From contig JAFEUB010000812.1 of NCBI GenBank assembly GCA_024529925.1, positions 1,071,501-1,135,500 of the forward strand: a stretch of 64,000 nt of DNA. The letters run 5' to 3'. A model generated the notes under the pieces. That model was given only the letters and a program-made list of their open reading frames with translations. It was not told where the DNA came from and made no database searches. Position 1 is the first letter of the stretch. Every line of letters starts with the position of its first letter. Source of the DNA: Ophthalmolycus amberensis. Its lineage: Eukaryota; Chordata; Actinopteri; Perciformes; Zoarcidae. The position numbers and the translations under genes were made by a program. Of this stretch, positions 44,869-56,555 are shown one piece after another.

Positions 44869-47800
44869 ATGGCCGCCATCAGCAGCTCAAACACACATTT
44901 TGCCTTAGAGCTGCTCCGCACTCTGAGCCAAGCAAGTCCCACCGGGAACATCTTCGTCTCCCCGCTGAGCATCAGCTCAGCCCTGGCTATGGTGTACCTG
45001 GGGGCTAAAGGAGACACTGCTGCTCAGATGGCAAAGGTCAGCACACTGTCTCTCTATTACATGCCAATAAATGTCATAAACATTATGAACCGCAGTCATG
45101 CCGGCCCTGTTTCCATAAGCCATTTTGCGAGTTATGAAGTTCAGGCTGTTTGCCCAGGTTTAGGCACAGGATGAAGGGTGTGTCTTCAGACAGCCGAAGT
45201 CTAATGAGACCTGAACCTTGAGCTCAAAAAGCTCCCTTGAAACAAGCCACATATTGTTTGCTTGGAAGCAGGTGGTTGTAAAAGCAGGTAGTTGACAATG
45301 TGGTTTCAGTTCATGAAACCTGTTTGCTTTTGGAAGTACAGTAAATCCTCAGAGCTTTGTTCTTCTTTGTCTTTTTATTTGATGAATGACTTCTGTGTTC
45401 GAGCTGTGTTAGCTCGAGCCAAAAGGAACATTTTCATCCGCAGTGGTTCAGCAGGTCGATGATGAATGATTGACTTCATGAATACAACAAAACGACAGCA
45501 GCAGCAGCATAAATATAGAAATATACGCTATATGATCAAGAGTATGAGGACACATGAACATTACATCCATACGTGGTTGTTGTAACACATCATTCCAAAG
45601 CGCGGGCCTTAATCTGCTGATATCGAAACCCGGCTGCAGGGATTTGAACCTACTCGGCTGAAGCGGAAACCTCCGTTGCTGAGAGACGAACGCCACGCGT
45701 CACGGAGACTTTAGGTCTCAACAAGCGGTTACAGTAGTATAGTTCAAGAGCAGTGCAATGTCCTCACTTTTCACTTTCAAACACACTTTATAAAATCCTA
45801 GTCGAAAGTATATGTTGTTCCAAACTTTCCCGCAGGCCCTCTCATTCAGCAGTGGTGATGGCGTCCACGCAGACTTCCAGACACTGAACGCTGACATCAA
45901 CTCGCCATCTGCGTCATACGTCCTGAAACTAGCCAACCGTCTTTACGGAGAAAATACCGCCAACTTCCTCCCAGTGAGTTTTCCGTTTACACGTCAACCA
46001 CAGAAGACTCCGATGCTGTATATTGAATGTACAGCTTTATATGACCGAATTCACGAGATGCCATCTCCTCACTGCAGCAATTCCTGGAAGCCACACAGAA
46101 GCACTACCAGGCAGACCTGAAGGCTGTTGATTTCATGGGGGCTCCAGAGGCATGCAGAGCAGAGATCAACAGCTGGGTGGAGCAGCAGACAGAAAGTGAG
46201 TCATTCTTCTTAATAATGGACACTTAAGTATTCCTATACCAACTTGTACAGCAACCATTTTAAAGTGTACTTTAAGGCTGTCCACGACTGAGAAGTTACA
46301 TAGTCAAGTCTGATTGGTCAAGTGGTCCCTATTGTCGACTGATCTTCAAATCGTGGTGTTTATTGTTTTGCTCATTTATCCCCCTCTGTTTAAGCTTCAT
46401 GTATCTCTCGAAAAATAGTCAAAACAACAACGTTATTGGCCAAGATTTAACTATCGCTTTGCTGTTGTGGTTGTAAATAGGACTTTTGGCCCCAATTCCA
46501 TTTTACCCGTTGTACCAATCCACAGAGAGGAAAGGAAAGGACAGGGAAGTGTCGAGAGAGGGAGAGAGAAGCAGCAAACAGCTCAACGAGCATCCCTCTG
46601 CTGATTTTACAAAGTCATTCATTAATTCAAATACATATTTTGCGCTCTGATAGTGCTACGGTCTTACGCGAGTACTCCGATTTAATAAATATATTCTTTC
46701 ATTTTGAAACGGCAGCCTTATGTGGTTGTTATTTAGCATTTCTGATGGTCACACAAATGTGGATAGTGCAACTTACTCTACATGGTGATTTATTCATGCA
46801 CACTAAGGTTGATTGAACCCACACAAGTTATTTTCAGATTGCTATTTAACAGTATTATTAATGGACGCATATTTATACCAAAATAGGCTACATATATATA
46901 TCATGATTTATTGAGAGAAACCAAGCAATTCTGTATAAAACCAGACATTCAGCACCGCCCACATTTTTCCGCCAGTGCGACAGTTCGACTGTGAGAGAAA
47001 GCGCTCGAACCAAAGTCTGGTTCACCCCTAGCGTCCCCTGTGAATCAGTGTTCAATGCTTGCTTTGCCTCTGTATTTCCTTTCAGATAAGATTAAAGACC
47101 TTCTGAAGGCAGGAACAGTCACTCCTGCGACGAGATTGGCTCTGGTTAATGCCATCTACTTCAAGGGAAACTGGATGAACCGCTTTGATGAGAAAAACAC
47201 CAAAGAGATGCCCTTTAAAGTCAACCAGGTGAAGCTTGCTGACGTAGAGGCATGAAGTTTGAATACGTGAAACAGTTTAACTTGAGCCAAATGAGATCCG
47301 ATCACCTCGATTTACTGTTTCCTGTGCGTCAGAATGAGGCCAAGCCGGTCCAGATGATGTACCAGATGAAGAAGCTGCCTTTCAACTACGTTCCTGAGCT
47401 CGGCCTGCAGATCCTGGAGCTGCCGTACGTGGATGATGAGCTCAGCATGTTCATCCTGCTGCCTGAAGAGTCCGCGGACGGCTCTGACCCTCTGTTGAAG
47501 GTACCTGACCTAGAAGCAATTACCTATGGTAACGAGGCCTGCTGTCGCTTTAATATAAATATGAGCTAGAAATGAAATATACTGTGTGTGTGTGTGTTTT
47601 GTTCCAGCTGGAGAATGAGCTAACACGGCAGAAGCTGGACGAATGGACCGACAGGGGAAAGATGGACGTCCAGTCAGAAGTCCTCGTTCACCTGCCCAAG
47701 TTCAAGCTGGAGGAAGACTACGAGCTGAACGAGCCTCTGGCCAAACTCGGCATGCGGGACGTGTTCTGTGGGGCGAAGGCCGATCTGTCGGGCATGAACG

Positions 47801-48015
47801 CCGAAGGAGGACTCTTCCTGTCCACAGTGGCCCACAAGGCCTTTGTGGAGGTGAACGAGGAGGGGACGGAGGCGGCTGCGGCCACAGCAGGCATGGTGTC
47901 ATTCTGTATGCTTAGGGAGGAGCACTTCAGAGCGGACCACCCCTTCCTCTTCTTCATCAGGCACAATAAGACCAAGTCCATCCTCTTCCTCGGCAGGTTC
48001 TCGTCTCCTCAGTAG
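44869..48015 (+). CDS. serpinb1: Leukocyte elastase inhibitor-like serpin (clade B)
   Basis: An intracellular serine protease inhibitor that traps elastase- and chymotrypsin-like proteases by a suicide-substrate mechanism. Six coding exons: 44869-45036, 45836-45973, 46078-46195, 47086-47228, 47333-47500, 47608-48015. They total 1143 nt in consistent phase, giving 380 residues against 379 in human SERPINB1. There is no signal peptide, as usual for clade B. Visible landmarks are NIFVSPLSISSALAMVYLGA (helix B), LVNAIYFKGNW (strand 3A), the hinge EEGTEAAAATAG and DHPFLFFIRHNKTKSILFLG. The reactive loop reads VSFCMLREEHF, so P1-P1' is Cys345-Met346 with Phe at P2, the arrangement of human SERPINB1. 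The intact small-residue hinge predicts an inhibitory serpin. A 104-bp intron (47229-47332) is the shortest of the coding introns together with that at 45974-46077. Its place near mylk4 agrees with human 6p25.2. Confidence 0.92.
45525..45715 (-). mobile_element. tRNA-Ser-like SINE in serpinb1 intron
   Basis: On the minus strand the sequence contains ACGGAGGTTTCCGCTTC (like the tRNA-Ser variable arm), then GTAGGTTCAAATCCCTGC (B box), then a tail with GTGTCCTCATACTCTTGATC and ATATAGCGTATA. Such a tail is common on teleost SINEs. The A box is decayed. It lies in the intron between coding exons 1 and 2. Confidence 0.5.
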
Positions 48016-48046
48016 AACCAGCATATGAAGATATTGTACAAATTGA

Positions 48047-48083
48047 AATAAAAAATAAATAACTAGCAAAATCTTTGAAATAA
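48047..48083 (+). terminator. serpinb1 poly(A) signals
   Basis: AATAAA occurs at 48047-48052, about 30 bp after the stop codon, and again near 48078. Either could end the serpinb1 transcript, giving a very short 3' UTR. Confidence 0.6.
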
Positions 48084-48483
48084 AGGCTTTGTTTTCTGGG
48101 ATATTTAATTGAATTTAATAGATTTTGTTTTGTCTTCCTTTAGACTGAAGTCATAGATATACGTAGCTATTTGAGTTTGAAGGTTTTTGGTTGAATCAAA
48201 GAGTTGTAAAACTGGAGTGAACTTCATTGAAATAAAGCAAAAGACTTTGGGGTTTTAAAGTGACTACATTGTTCAAATGGAGGCAGTCAGAGTTTTTAAA
48301 AGGACTGTTCATTTGACGGTAGTTCTAATGAAATGGGTTCACAGTGAGGTCTGGATTATCCAGAGGAACTGGGAAAGCTTCTTGAAACACAATTTGCTTC
48401 ATTCACCACAGTTGTATTGTGGTGAATCTCGGTAGACAAAACGATAATATATATGATAATCAATCTTTCTTTAGCGCTGTACG

Positions 48484-48635
48484 GACAGGAAGTACGTCAC
48501 TTCACTTCGTCTTCCTGGTCGTCGCTCTTTCACTCACCAGACGATGCATGGCTCCACGAACCAAACAGAACAGCGACCCCACGTGGGTCTACATTGAAAT
48601 TACATCTTCAAGTTACAAAGTTCAGACTGTGTCAG
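48484..48635 (+). CDS. Candidate promoter and first coding exon, unrecognised
   Basis: An ETS-like site (acaggaagt) is directly followed by a CRE-like tacgtcac near 48484-48500, a pairing typical of housekeeping promoters. About 50 bp downstream, ATG 48548 opens a frame of 29 codons (MAPRTKQNSDPTWVYIEI and on) to a donor at 48635 (TCAG/GTTTGT). I do not recognise the protein and found no following exon. The coding call is weak; the promoter-like motif pair is what draws attention. Confidence 0.25.
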
Positions 48636-49500
48636 GTTTGTTATGAAATATTTATAATTCACCAGTATTCAATTTCAACAATATTAGAACAGCTTAGAAA
48701 AAACGTTTCCAAGTGTTAACAAGTTTGTTAATGCTTTTCTGAATGGTTGCAAGATTAATATGACTTACATCTGAAGCTCATAATGTTTCTGAAGATGTGT
48801 TGTAAATTCACTCTTCAATATATAATGAATGTGAACTCTTTATCAAGATCAAAGCTGACGAAAAAAACCCACTTTTTTTAACAGTGTGCTTTTATCAATT
48901 CATAAAATGTAAATTACATCCACAACATCACTGTGTGTTAAGTTGTTTCAATACAAAATGAATGAATTCAAATAAACATTCAACCATTTTTTTACCTCTC
49001 CAAAATACAACATTAAGACACCAAACCTTGAGGAACATAAAAGAACTCGTGCTGTGATTTGGTATCTAAACCTTTTCACATGGAGATTCCGGCTCTGTTC
49101 TGGAAACTGCTCAGAAACCCCTTTATTGTCAATACAGTTTCATTAAGTAGTGATCATCCTAGAGGTCACAACAGGGCATTTCATAAAGTGACGTCAAGTT
49201 TTTTTTAAATAATCTCGATACAATTAAATGGTTCTATGGGGAATAACATCATCACACATGAACAATACAATGTGGCTCACTGGATGCACAAAATCAACAG
49301 CAGTCAGCTTTCCAGTCGAACCCAATTAATGCAATTCAAGACCCAGTTTAGGGACAGAGTATGCAGATAACATACACCATATTAGAATGGGTAAAAATAA
49401 CACTTTTATATTGCATGAAAAACAAATCGTGTTGTTTGGTTTCCCAACAAGGGATTAGCATGAAGGGGGCATGTCTGTAAGAGGTTCCCCTAGTTCATCA

Positions 49501-49588
49501 TCAGAACACCTCGTCCTCTCCCTCATCCTCCTCTCCCTCCTCCTCCTCCTCCTCCTCCTGTAGGCCGGTGGGGTCCATCAAAACTATC
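49501..49588 (-). CDS. Candidate terminal exon with an acidic C-terminus, unrecognised gene
   Basis: On the minus strand an acceptor (ttttatatgcag) is followed by a split codon, IVLMDPTGLQ, seven Glu, then GEEDEGEDEVF and TGA at 49501-49503. A poly(A) signal (AATAAA on the minus strand) lies near 49121-49126, giving a 3' UTR of about 380 bp. The acidic tail partly reflects a (CTC)n repeat, so the glutamate run alone proves little; the splice site, stop and signal together make the exon plausible. Upstream exons would lie to the right, but none was found. Confidence 0.35.
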
Positions 49589-49800
49589 CTGCATATAAAA
49601 GCATTACTTATTGTCATGGTTTGCGTCCAGGCTCTTAGTCTTTGTGGGCAGACAGCATTGTAATGTTTGACAATTGACGAATCAAAACTGTATACTGCCT
49701 GTGTGACGACCCCCCCCTCCTCCCTGTTGTGTTTCGTTATTTGTTGCAGGTGCCGATTCGAGGGCCGTCAGCTGGATGAGCCACTTCTGATCCGGTGTGG

Positions 49801-50059
49801 GGCCCAATCCCAGTGTCCCCCCTAAAGCCTCAAACCCTGAACCCTCAAGGACTCACTGACGTCACCTGGTAAGTGGTTGAGTGTGAGAGACTGTGAGGGC
49901 TTGAGATGGTGTAAATAGGAACGGGACAGCACTTTGCTGCAACATATCACGTTACCATGAAAACGACAAAAAATATGATGTATAATTGTGTGTATTTATT
50001 TTATACTTTGTACTCCCTGATTTAAACGTCTTCCAGGCTCTTTCCTCACAAGATGAGAT
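49801..50059 (-). repeat. Interspersed repeat, copy B
   Basis: The reverse complement of this stretch follows 3271-3522 throughout, sharing ATGTTGCAGCAAAGTGCTGT and CCATCTCAAGCCCTCACAG exactly and differing elsewhere by scattered changes. It establishes that both are copies of one dispersed element. Confidence 0.8.
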
Positions 50060-52251
50060 CTAACTTCATATCATCTATTTACTCGTTTTTGTCAAAACGG
50101 CTTCAATGACAAAATCAAATATTTGATGAATAAATGAATAAATGTTCTCTGATTTCATGTTTATTTTTTGTTCCATCTTTAACCCTTAATGTTTCTGTGT
50201 AAATGCAAGCAGACAGGCTGAACACACGTGAGCCGAATATGTTTCATATCTACAAGCTATAGTGAGGGATCTCCATACATGAATTCATTCAGACCAACTA
50301 AACACAACATGTGCAATATTAAGCATCAATGTTGTTTTTTGTAATGTGTTGGATGACAGCTAACTTTAATATATTATATAAGAGATGTTAAGTTAATAAA
50401 GTGGCGTTGCTTATATGCTATATCTATCATGTTTGTATGCAAATAAAATACCTCTCTCCACTTTCAACCAGTTCTACTCAAAACAACAACTGAAGCCAGT
50501 GTACTTCTCAAAAAAACAAAGTCTGTATGTAGTATACGAACTAAACTGTATGCTGAAGGCCTCCTCCATTTGTGTCTCCATCTCCTGGAGTTTTTCTTTT
50601 CAATCAATCCTTCTACCCCTCATATGCCTCCAAGGACATGTTAGGACAGCCTAAAAAGGGGGAAATGAGCAGCATTAAATTGAGAAGAACAGTGACAGAG
50701 ACACTGGCTCATGTGAGCTCACATTGTTGTATAAACAGCTCTATCTTTCTCTCTTTGACTTTAAGGACGAGCCCTCCATTACACGTTGCAGTCCCTGTTG
50801 GTTCATTGCAGTTGGTGGACTTTGGAACAGATATAGTATGTCAACATTCACATCCACTCACTCGGGTTCATCTCTGAACTCATGACTGCAGTCCTCATTT
50901 TTACCTGCACATTTGAAGTCAAACAGTCATTTCACAATTTGGAAATTAAACCAATAACAAAATAACAAATTTTGACACGCAGCATTATCTTGCATGAGCT
51001 CAAATGTTTTGAGTTGTATTCCCACTTGCAACTTGAATTGGAAGTGTGTCAAACTTGTTTATCTCTGAAACAAAGCAGCATGTTGTACCAGAAACTACAA
51101 GAGTGTCCATCGACATGTTGTGTTCTGGTTTGGAATCCTTCCAAGTTTTACTTGTTGTAGTTGCTCAACCTTAACTTGTCCTGCTGGATGATCTATGCTT
51201 TGACATTCATTTCAAACACTTAATCTAGATCGACACGGACTGTATATGCGGTCGTTGTCCCAACGATTCTGTGTCTTATGCAAGCGCAGCTGATGTGAGT
51301 TGCAACACAGCAGCTGCACAAGAAATATCGATTTTTAGCCTGGTGATTCCATGGATTGTTTATTTTGTCAGGACGAAGCTCAAATGTTTCAATGACTTGG
51401 GGGTCAAAGTTCAGGACTATGCTGAAGCGTAATATGCGTAAATGAATGTGCTCTGCTTATATATCGCATTGTATCCCCATCCTCCGTAAACCGTAAGAAA
51501 AATGCTTAAAACTAAATTGTTATTGTTCTTAACATTTGAAAGTGCTTAGTTAAGGAAAGGAAGGAAAGATTCTTGTCAAATAACTAAAAAGTCAAGGGTG
51601 ACATCAGATACAAACCTAGGCCACTGAGCGTGTCATACACCCAGCTACAGACTTACACCCTTACCTTTGATCAATGCATTACTTCAGATAGCTGCTTGAA
51701 CAAACATATCGGCGTTTATAGCTGCGAATTAAGGGCTCCCATTGTGACTACAGTCTGCAGCTGCACTTTAACTGATGCCTCCTCCAAGGTGCCACTAAAT
51801 GGCAGGGCTGGGGTCAGGGTGATGTAATCAAGACGTCTATGCCCCAGAAGTGTCAATGCATTTAACGATGACATTAGTGACCTGATACTGCTTTGGTCAG
51901 CTGGTAGAGAAAACAACAGTAGCTTTTGAATAAGCAGCTTGAGTGGACTTCTAAACACTCAGTGTGATTATCTAGCTTTTAGATTGCAACCACTGTTTCT
52001 TTGCATATTGTAAATGCTGCTTTCCTGAACAAGGACTCGGAGCCGAGAGTGGATCAAGTGAGTTGCAGCCCACTCACTGTCCCTATTGATCACAGAGAAG
52101 AGAGTATGACTGCAGGGCCGATAATCTCCCAACTGATAAGCTCCACTGTGCAACTCCTCACAGTAGCTGATTGGTTGGCAGACAGGTCAACCAATGCAGC
52201 ATTCCCTGAAAGGACCTTGTGTTTTTGGGAGGGGGTTGGGGTCAATGGTTA
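50060..52251. other. Spacer upstream of the fetuin genes
   Basis: AT-rich, no supportable exon. Two plus-strand open stretches at 50572-50877 and 51630-51827 lack protein features that I recognise. Confidence 0.4.
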
Positions 52252-52429
52252 TGTTTACCTGAAATGACAGGAAGGGCAGTGAGTGTGTGTGCGTGTGTGT
52301 GTGTCAGAGAGAGAGAGGGGTTGGGATGTGCCTTCGGCAAACAGTAGCAGGATATAAAAGGTCAATCCATTCCTCTATGGGTATCTCTCCCACTTTGAGA
52401 GACAGACAGAGTTGTCCCGGGCCTTAACC
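52252..52429 (+). promoter_or_regulatory. Promoter of the ahsg-like gene
   Basis: A canonical TATAAAA lies at 52353-52359, about 75 bp before the start codon. A forkhead-type TGTTTAC is at 52252-52258. Fetuins are made mainly in liver, where FOXA factors act, so the forkhead site is a plausible but unproven liver element. Confidence 0.55.
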
Positions 52430-54486
52430 ATGCAGCACTACATGCTGTTGTCGCTGTTGTTGGCGTTGGGGTGCGCGCACGTCCGCGGTGCACCGTTGGT
52501 ACACGAGGCCATGGAGCAGGGGTCGTGTGGAGACGCGTCGGCGATCGGAGCTGCAGGACTTGCTCTCACCAAGATCAACCAGGACCGGCTGGAGGGCTAC
52601 ATCTTCGCCCTGCACCGTCTGTCCAACGTGCACATGACAAAACATGTGAGTCCAAATGAAGAATGAACGGTTGACGTTAAAAGAAAGGTTTTGAGTATCA
52701 GGCTACTTGTTTTTTTCCAATCAGGGGTAAAAGCCACATCTGTCAAAGCACTTTACATGTATTTGTCGAGATATGAAGACGCAGCGTAAACCATCGAAAA
52801 CAGCTGACCATACGTTTATCTAAACTGTTCGTGTGGCATGAAGCTTTGGTCCTGGTGGACCGCAGCCTGCTGCCAGAGGTCCTAGAGGCAAGGCAGATTG
52901 AGGCCAATCACCTTCTCTGCAGAGCGAATGACACGCAGCAGTCTGCCCTTGTCCTTGGCAGTGGTTGCAACGTTTAAGAAGACAATTATGAAATCAGGAT
53001 TCAGTCTGCAGGAGCTCATGACAGGTCATCCCTAAATCTGATGACCTCTAGTCCTCAATAAAGGACTCAGGTGACATTATAAGGGAAATAAGGTTAATTA
53101 TAAGGGAAATAACTATTGAGACACCAGATACTTAAGCCAAAGACTAATAATGTGTCACCAAGGACTATTGGTTGGGTAACGGTTGTCATTTAAAATGCTA
53201 GAACCTGATTGTGAAAGCTTTTTTAGGGCTTCATTTATCATCAGTCATTTGAGCCATCACACAGTGACCCATTGTTGATAATTGATACCAGGATATTCTC
53301 ACAATGTGTTATGTACTTATGTGTTTGTGTGCATCACAGGGAGAGACTGGCTTGGTTTTCTACCTGACTCTGGATGTTGTGGAGACCAACTGCAGTGTTC
53401 TCAGCAAGATGGACTGGAAGGCCTGCGAGGCTCGACCCACCTCGGACACACCGGTTAGGAAACTCACGCACACACTCCCGAACGGGGTTTAAGCCAAAGT
53501 CCACATTCATGCACACAGGGTGTACTGTTGCAAGGTTTATTTAGTCAAGTCTTAAATCAACATGTCTCACCGCTTTAATATCCAGCTCCATACAGAGTAT
53601 AGTTTCTAAATTAGCAGAAGAAGAACACGCAAGACTTCTTTAGGTACAATGATACAATGAAAAAACAAATGTAAGTCAAGTCTTTGAAATATGGTATGTG
53701 CTTCTTATTGTTTTGGTCTTTGCAGGTATATGGACAGTGCAAAGTGGCCATCTTCATCAGTAAGGTGCACAGAGTGGTGCGTCTCTACAAATACGACTGT
53801 GTTATCAGACCAGGTAAGAAAAAGAAAATGCTGAAATAAGTTATCTAAAGACGTCATCTAGGTCCACTTGTATATTTTGAAAATGAAAATTTAGAAAATC
53901 CTGCCAATTTGGTGATAGTTCCACTTTTTTAATTTAGTTTAGCTAGACTTGTAACTTACATGTGTGCCATATTTCTCTCTCAGTGTAGAACAATCTTGTG
54001 ATATTTTGTGATCTTTCTCTCTGGTCAGTTCCTGGAGCCAGGGTGAACAGGATTTGTCCCGACTGTCCGTCTCTCATCGGCCTGGATAACGCTGAGGTCC
54101 AAAAGGTTCTGACTCTCTCGCTGGAGAAGTTCAACAATGAGAGCGGATTTGCCAATCGTTTTGCTCTGCTCAAAGTCAACCGCGCTACCGCTGGGGTATG
54201 TTTCCACACGTTCTAAAATAGTTTAGCCCTGTGACCTGGATTCATGTCAGTTGTTGATTCAAAATTTGAAAAAGTTTCCTCCACAAACGTTGCATGAAAT
54301 CGTCCACTCCAGAGAAACCACTCCTGCAAACAAAACACTTTCTCTGTGTTTAATCGCTCACTAGGTAATACAACAGTAACCTCCTGCTCTTCCATTGGTC
54401 AGAGGCTCTCGAGCTCACTCAACAGCTACTTCACCAACTCCTGATCTCATATTTATATGCCTATTCCGAAAATAAAATGTCTTTTT

Positions 54487-54521
<35 letters not shown>

Positions 54522-56365
54522 CCTAGATGGCCATGTCGATGTATTACAATGTAGAGTACACCATCCACGAGACCACCTGCACCAACAGCTCAGCAGCGAC
54601 TGATAAGTGCGAAGTCATGGGCTGCGAGTTCAATGTGAGTCAAGACCAATTGTTATTTCACATTTTAACATTCATCTCGATCAAATGGGTTGTTTATTTT
54701 AACTTCCGGGATTCCTTTTGCTAGTTGAAAAGATACTTACTACGTGCAAACTGTATTTGTGCTTGTACTCTCACGTTTTCGAAAGAAACAATAAGATTAA
54801 GATCCAGTTTTCATTCTGGCTTTCCAGTGTTAAGTGTAATAAATCAGTTTGAGTTTTTAGTGCCTTAACCTCCCGAAGCATGCTCCTCTTTCTCCTAGTT
54901 GCCGGGTTTATTATAGCAAAGGAGAATACAGTTTGTTTATTTAACTATTCAACTAAAGCCACAGGCGCTCGCTCCTCTCTGACTTGCTCTTTCTTGTTCT
55001 TCTCTCCTCAGCACAAGGGCTTCTGTAAGGCGTCCCTCTACTACTCTCCCAGTCATGAGGCTGAAACCAGTGTAGACTGTGAAATCTATGAGCCAGAGGT
55101 AAGCTCAGCCATGGTAAAACACACAGTCTCACATTGATCTACTTATTCTATTGACTACTTTCTGTCGTAAAAAGGAAAAAGCACACATTTGAGTATTCTT
55201 TTTGTTCTTCTATTAACGGTAACTGATGTCTTACTTTCATAGTTTTGGCGATCATTTCTATCATAAAATCGTGGTCACAGAAGTAATTGCTGAGATTAGG
55301 CAGAAAAACGATCAGACAGGTTGTCTCGCACTGCCTGACTTCTTCAATAAAGTGATGATCTCAGCAGTATTTGTTGTGATAAAATAGTTATCATGCAGAC
55401 ACACAACGGCCAGGCATACAAAAACAGGATCCCAGTCATAATTAAGTGGAAGTCTCCTTCACAACTTGCCCCAAAAGACTTATAGACAGCCTTGCGTTAT
55501 TCTTAAACAGTTCATTTGATGTATTGAGGGGTGACACGTATCCTAAATTCTACAAATTAAATTCTCCCATATTTTGGGCTACGACACATCACAAATTGTA
55601 TCTTTATGTGTTCTCCAGGCTGCTCAGGCAGAGAAGAAACACCACCTGTTGGGCGGAGAGACCGACCACAGCCACCAGGACACACACGCACACAGCACCG
55701 ACCATGACGTCGTGCACGCTGACGACGGAGCGCACACACACGACCACGACCACGACCACACCAAGAGCCACGCTCATCACAACGATACCCAGCAGCACGA
55801 TAACACCACCGACCACCACCACACACACGACCACGAGGTGGGCAGCGGCCACAGCCACGCTCACGAGCACTCCCACGACCACGGGCATGGCCACGACCAC
55901 GTGCACACTCACCACGCTAAGGCACACAACCACAGCACGGGCCTGACCAACCACCACCACGACTACAAGCACGCCGACAGCGTGCACACCCATGAGCACG
56001 ACCACGAGCTGGCCCTAGACCACGACCACAAGCACGCTCACCTGCACCAACACGAGCACCACCACCATCACCACGATCACGTCCACGAGACCACAGCCCA
56101 CGACCACCCAGAGGGCAAGGTGAGGTTTCTGCCCCACATGGAAAGTCCCGTGACCCTGCCTTCCTTCCCTGAAATCCCCGTTGGTGAACCTGATGTGGGA
56201 GTCACTCTTCCCCTCAAGCCAGACCCCCAGATCCCCGGACAGATGGAACCCGTCATCCAGGCCTTCCCCATGACGGCCTCAGCCAACTGTACCCCTGCAG
56301 CGGCGGGAGACACCCTGGTGGAGCAAGTCTTCGCTGAGGACCCCACGTTCAAGCCAGCTGCATAA
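52430..56365 (+). CDS. ahsg: Fetuin-A-like plasma glycoprotein with a histidine-rich tail
   Basis: A secreted protein of the fetuin/HRG branch of the cystatin superfamily. Seven coding exons: 52430-52645, 53340-53453, 53726-53813, 54029-54195, 54527-54634, 55012-55098, 55619-56365; 1527 nt, phases consistent, 508 residues. Residues 1-20 are a signal peptide (MLLSLLLALGCA core). Two cystatin-like domains follow, with the fetuin cysteine pattern; the link carries CPDCP at 149-153. Exon 7 encodes about 60 His, mostly in His-Asp/His-Thr/His-Glu pairs between residues 267 and 423, then a proline-rich stretch and NCTPAAAGDTLVEQVF. The His-rich block resembles mammalian HRG, which binds zinc and heme, but the tail and neighbour favour ahsg. 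Likely N-glycosylation sites include NCS, NES and NSS. Mature cysteines number 13, one more than the 12 of human AHSG. The alternative name is hrg-like or fetub-like. Confidence 0.85.
54491..54519. repeat. (GT)n microsatellite at an intron end
   Basis: A GT tract a few bases before the acceptor (atcctag) of the exon starting at 54527. Confidence 0.9.
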
Positions 56366-56549
56366 GGTGGCCCATGAATGTCATTTGGGAACTGAATGGA
56401 TCTTAAAACACATAAACACAGACCGAAGTGAAGACAGGAAAATATTTACAGCAACACTTTTGCTTCAGACACATTGATGGACAATGTTACATACCTTCAT
56501 GGTTAAATATGAACACAAACTTCCCTGTCTCTGTTCACTTCAACCTTCT

Positions 56550-56555
56550 AATAAA
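56550..56555 (+). terminator. Poly(A) signal of the ahsg-like gene
   Basis: AATAAA about 185 bp after the stop codon, in the sense orientation and followed by a GT-containing region. Confidence 0.6.

Noticed and set aside
47643..47981. Other-frame open readings over the last serpin exon
   Set aside because: Shadows of the serpinb1 exon, which carries the conserved serpin C-terminal motifs.
55557..56352. Open frames on the minus strand and in a second plus frame across the His-rich exon
   Set aside because: They are shadows of the repetitive CAC/GAC codons of the ahsg-like exon 7, which joins in phase with six upstream exons.
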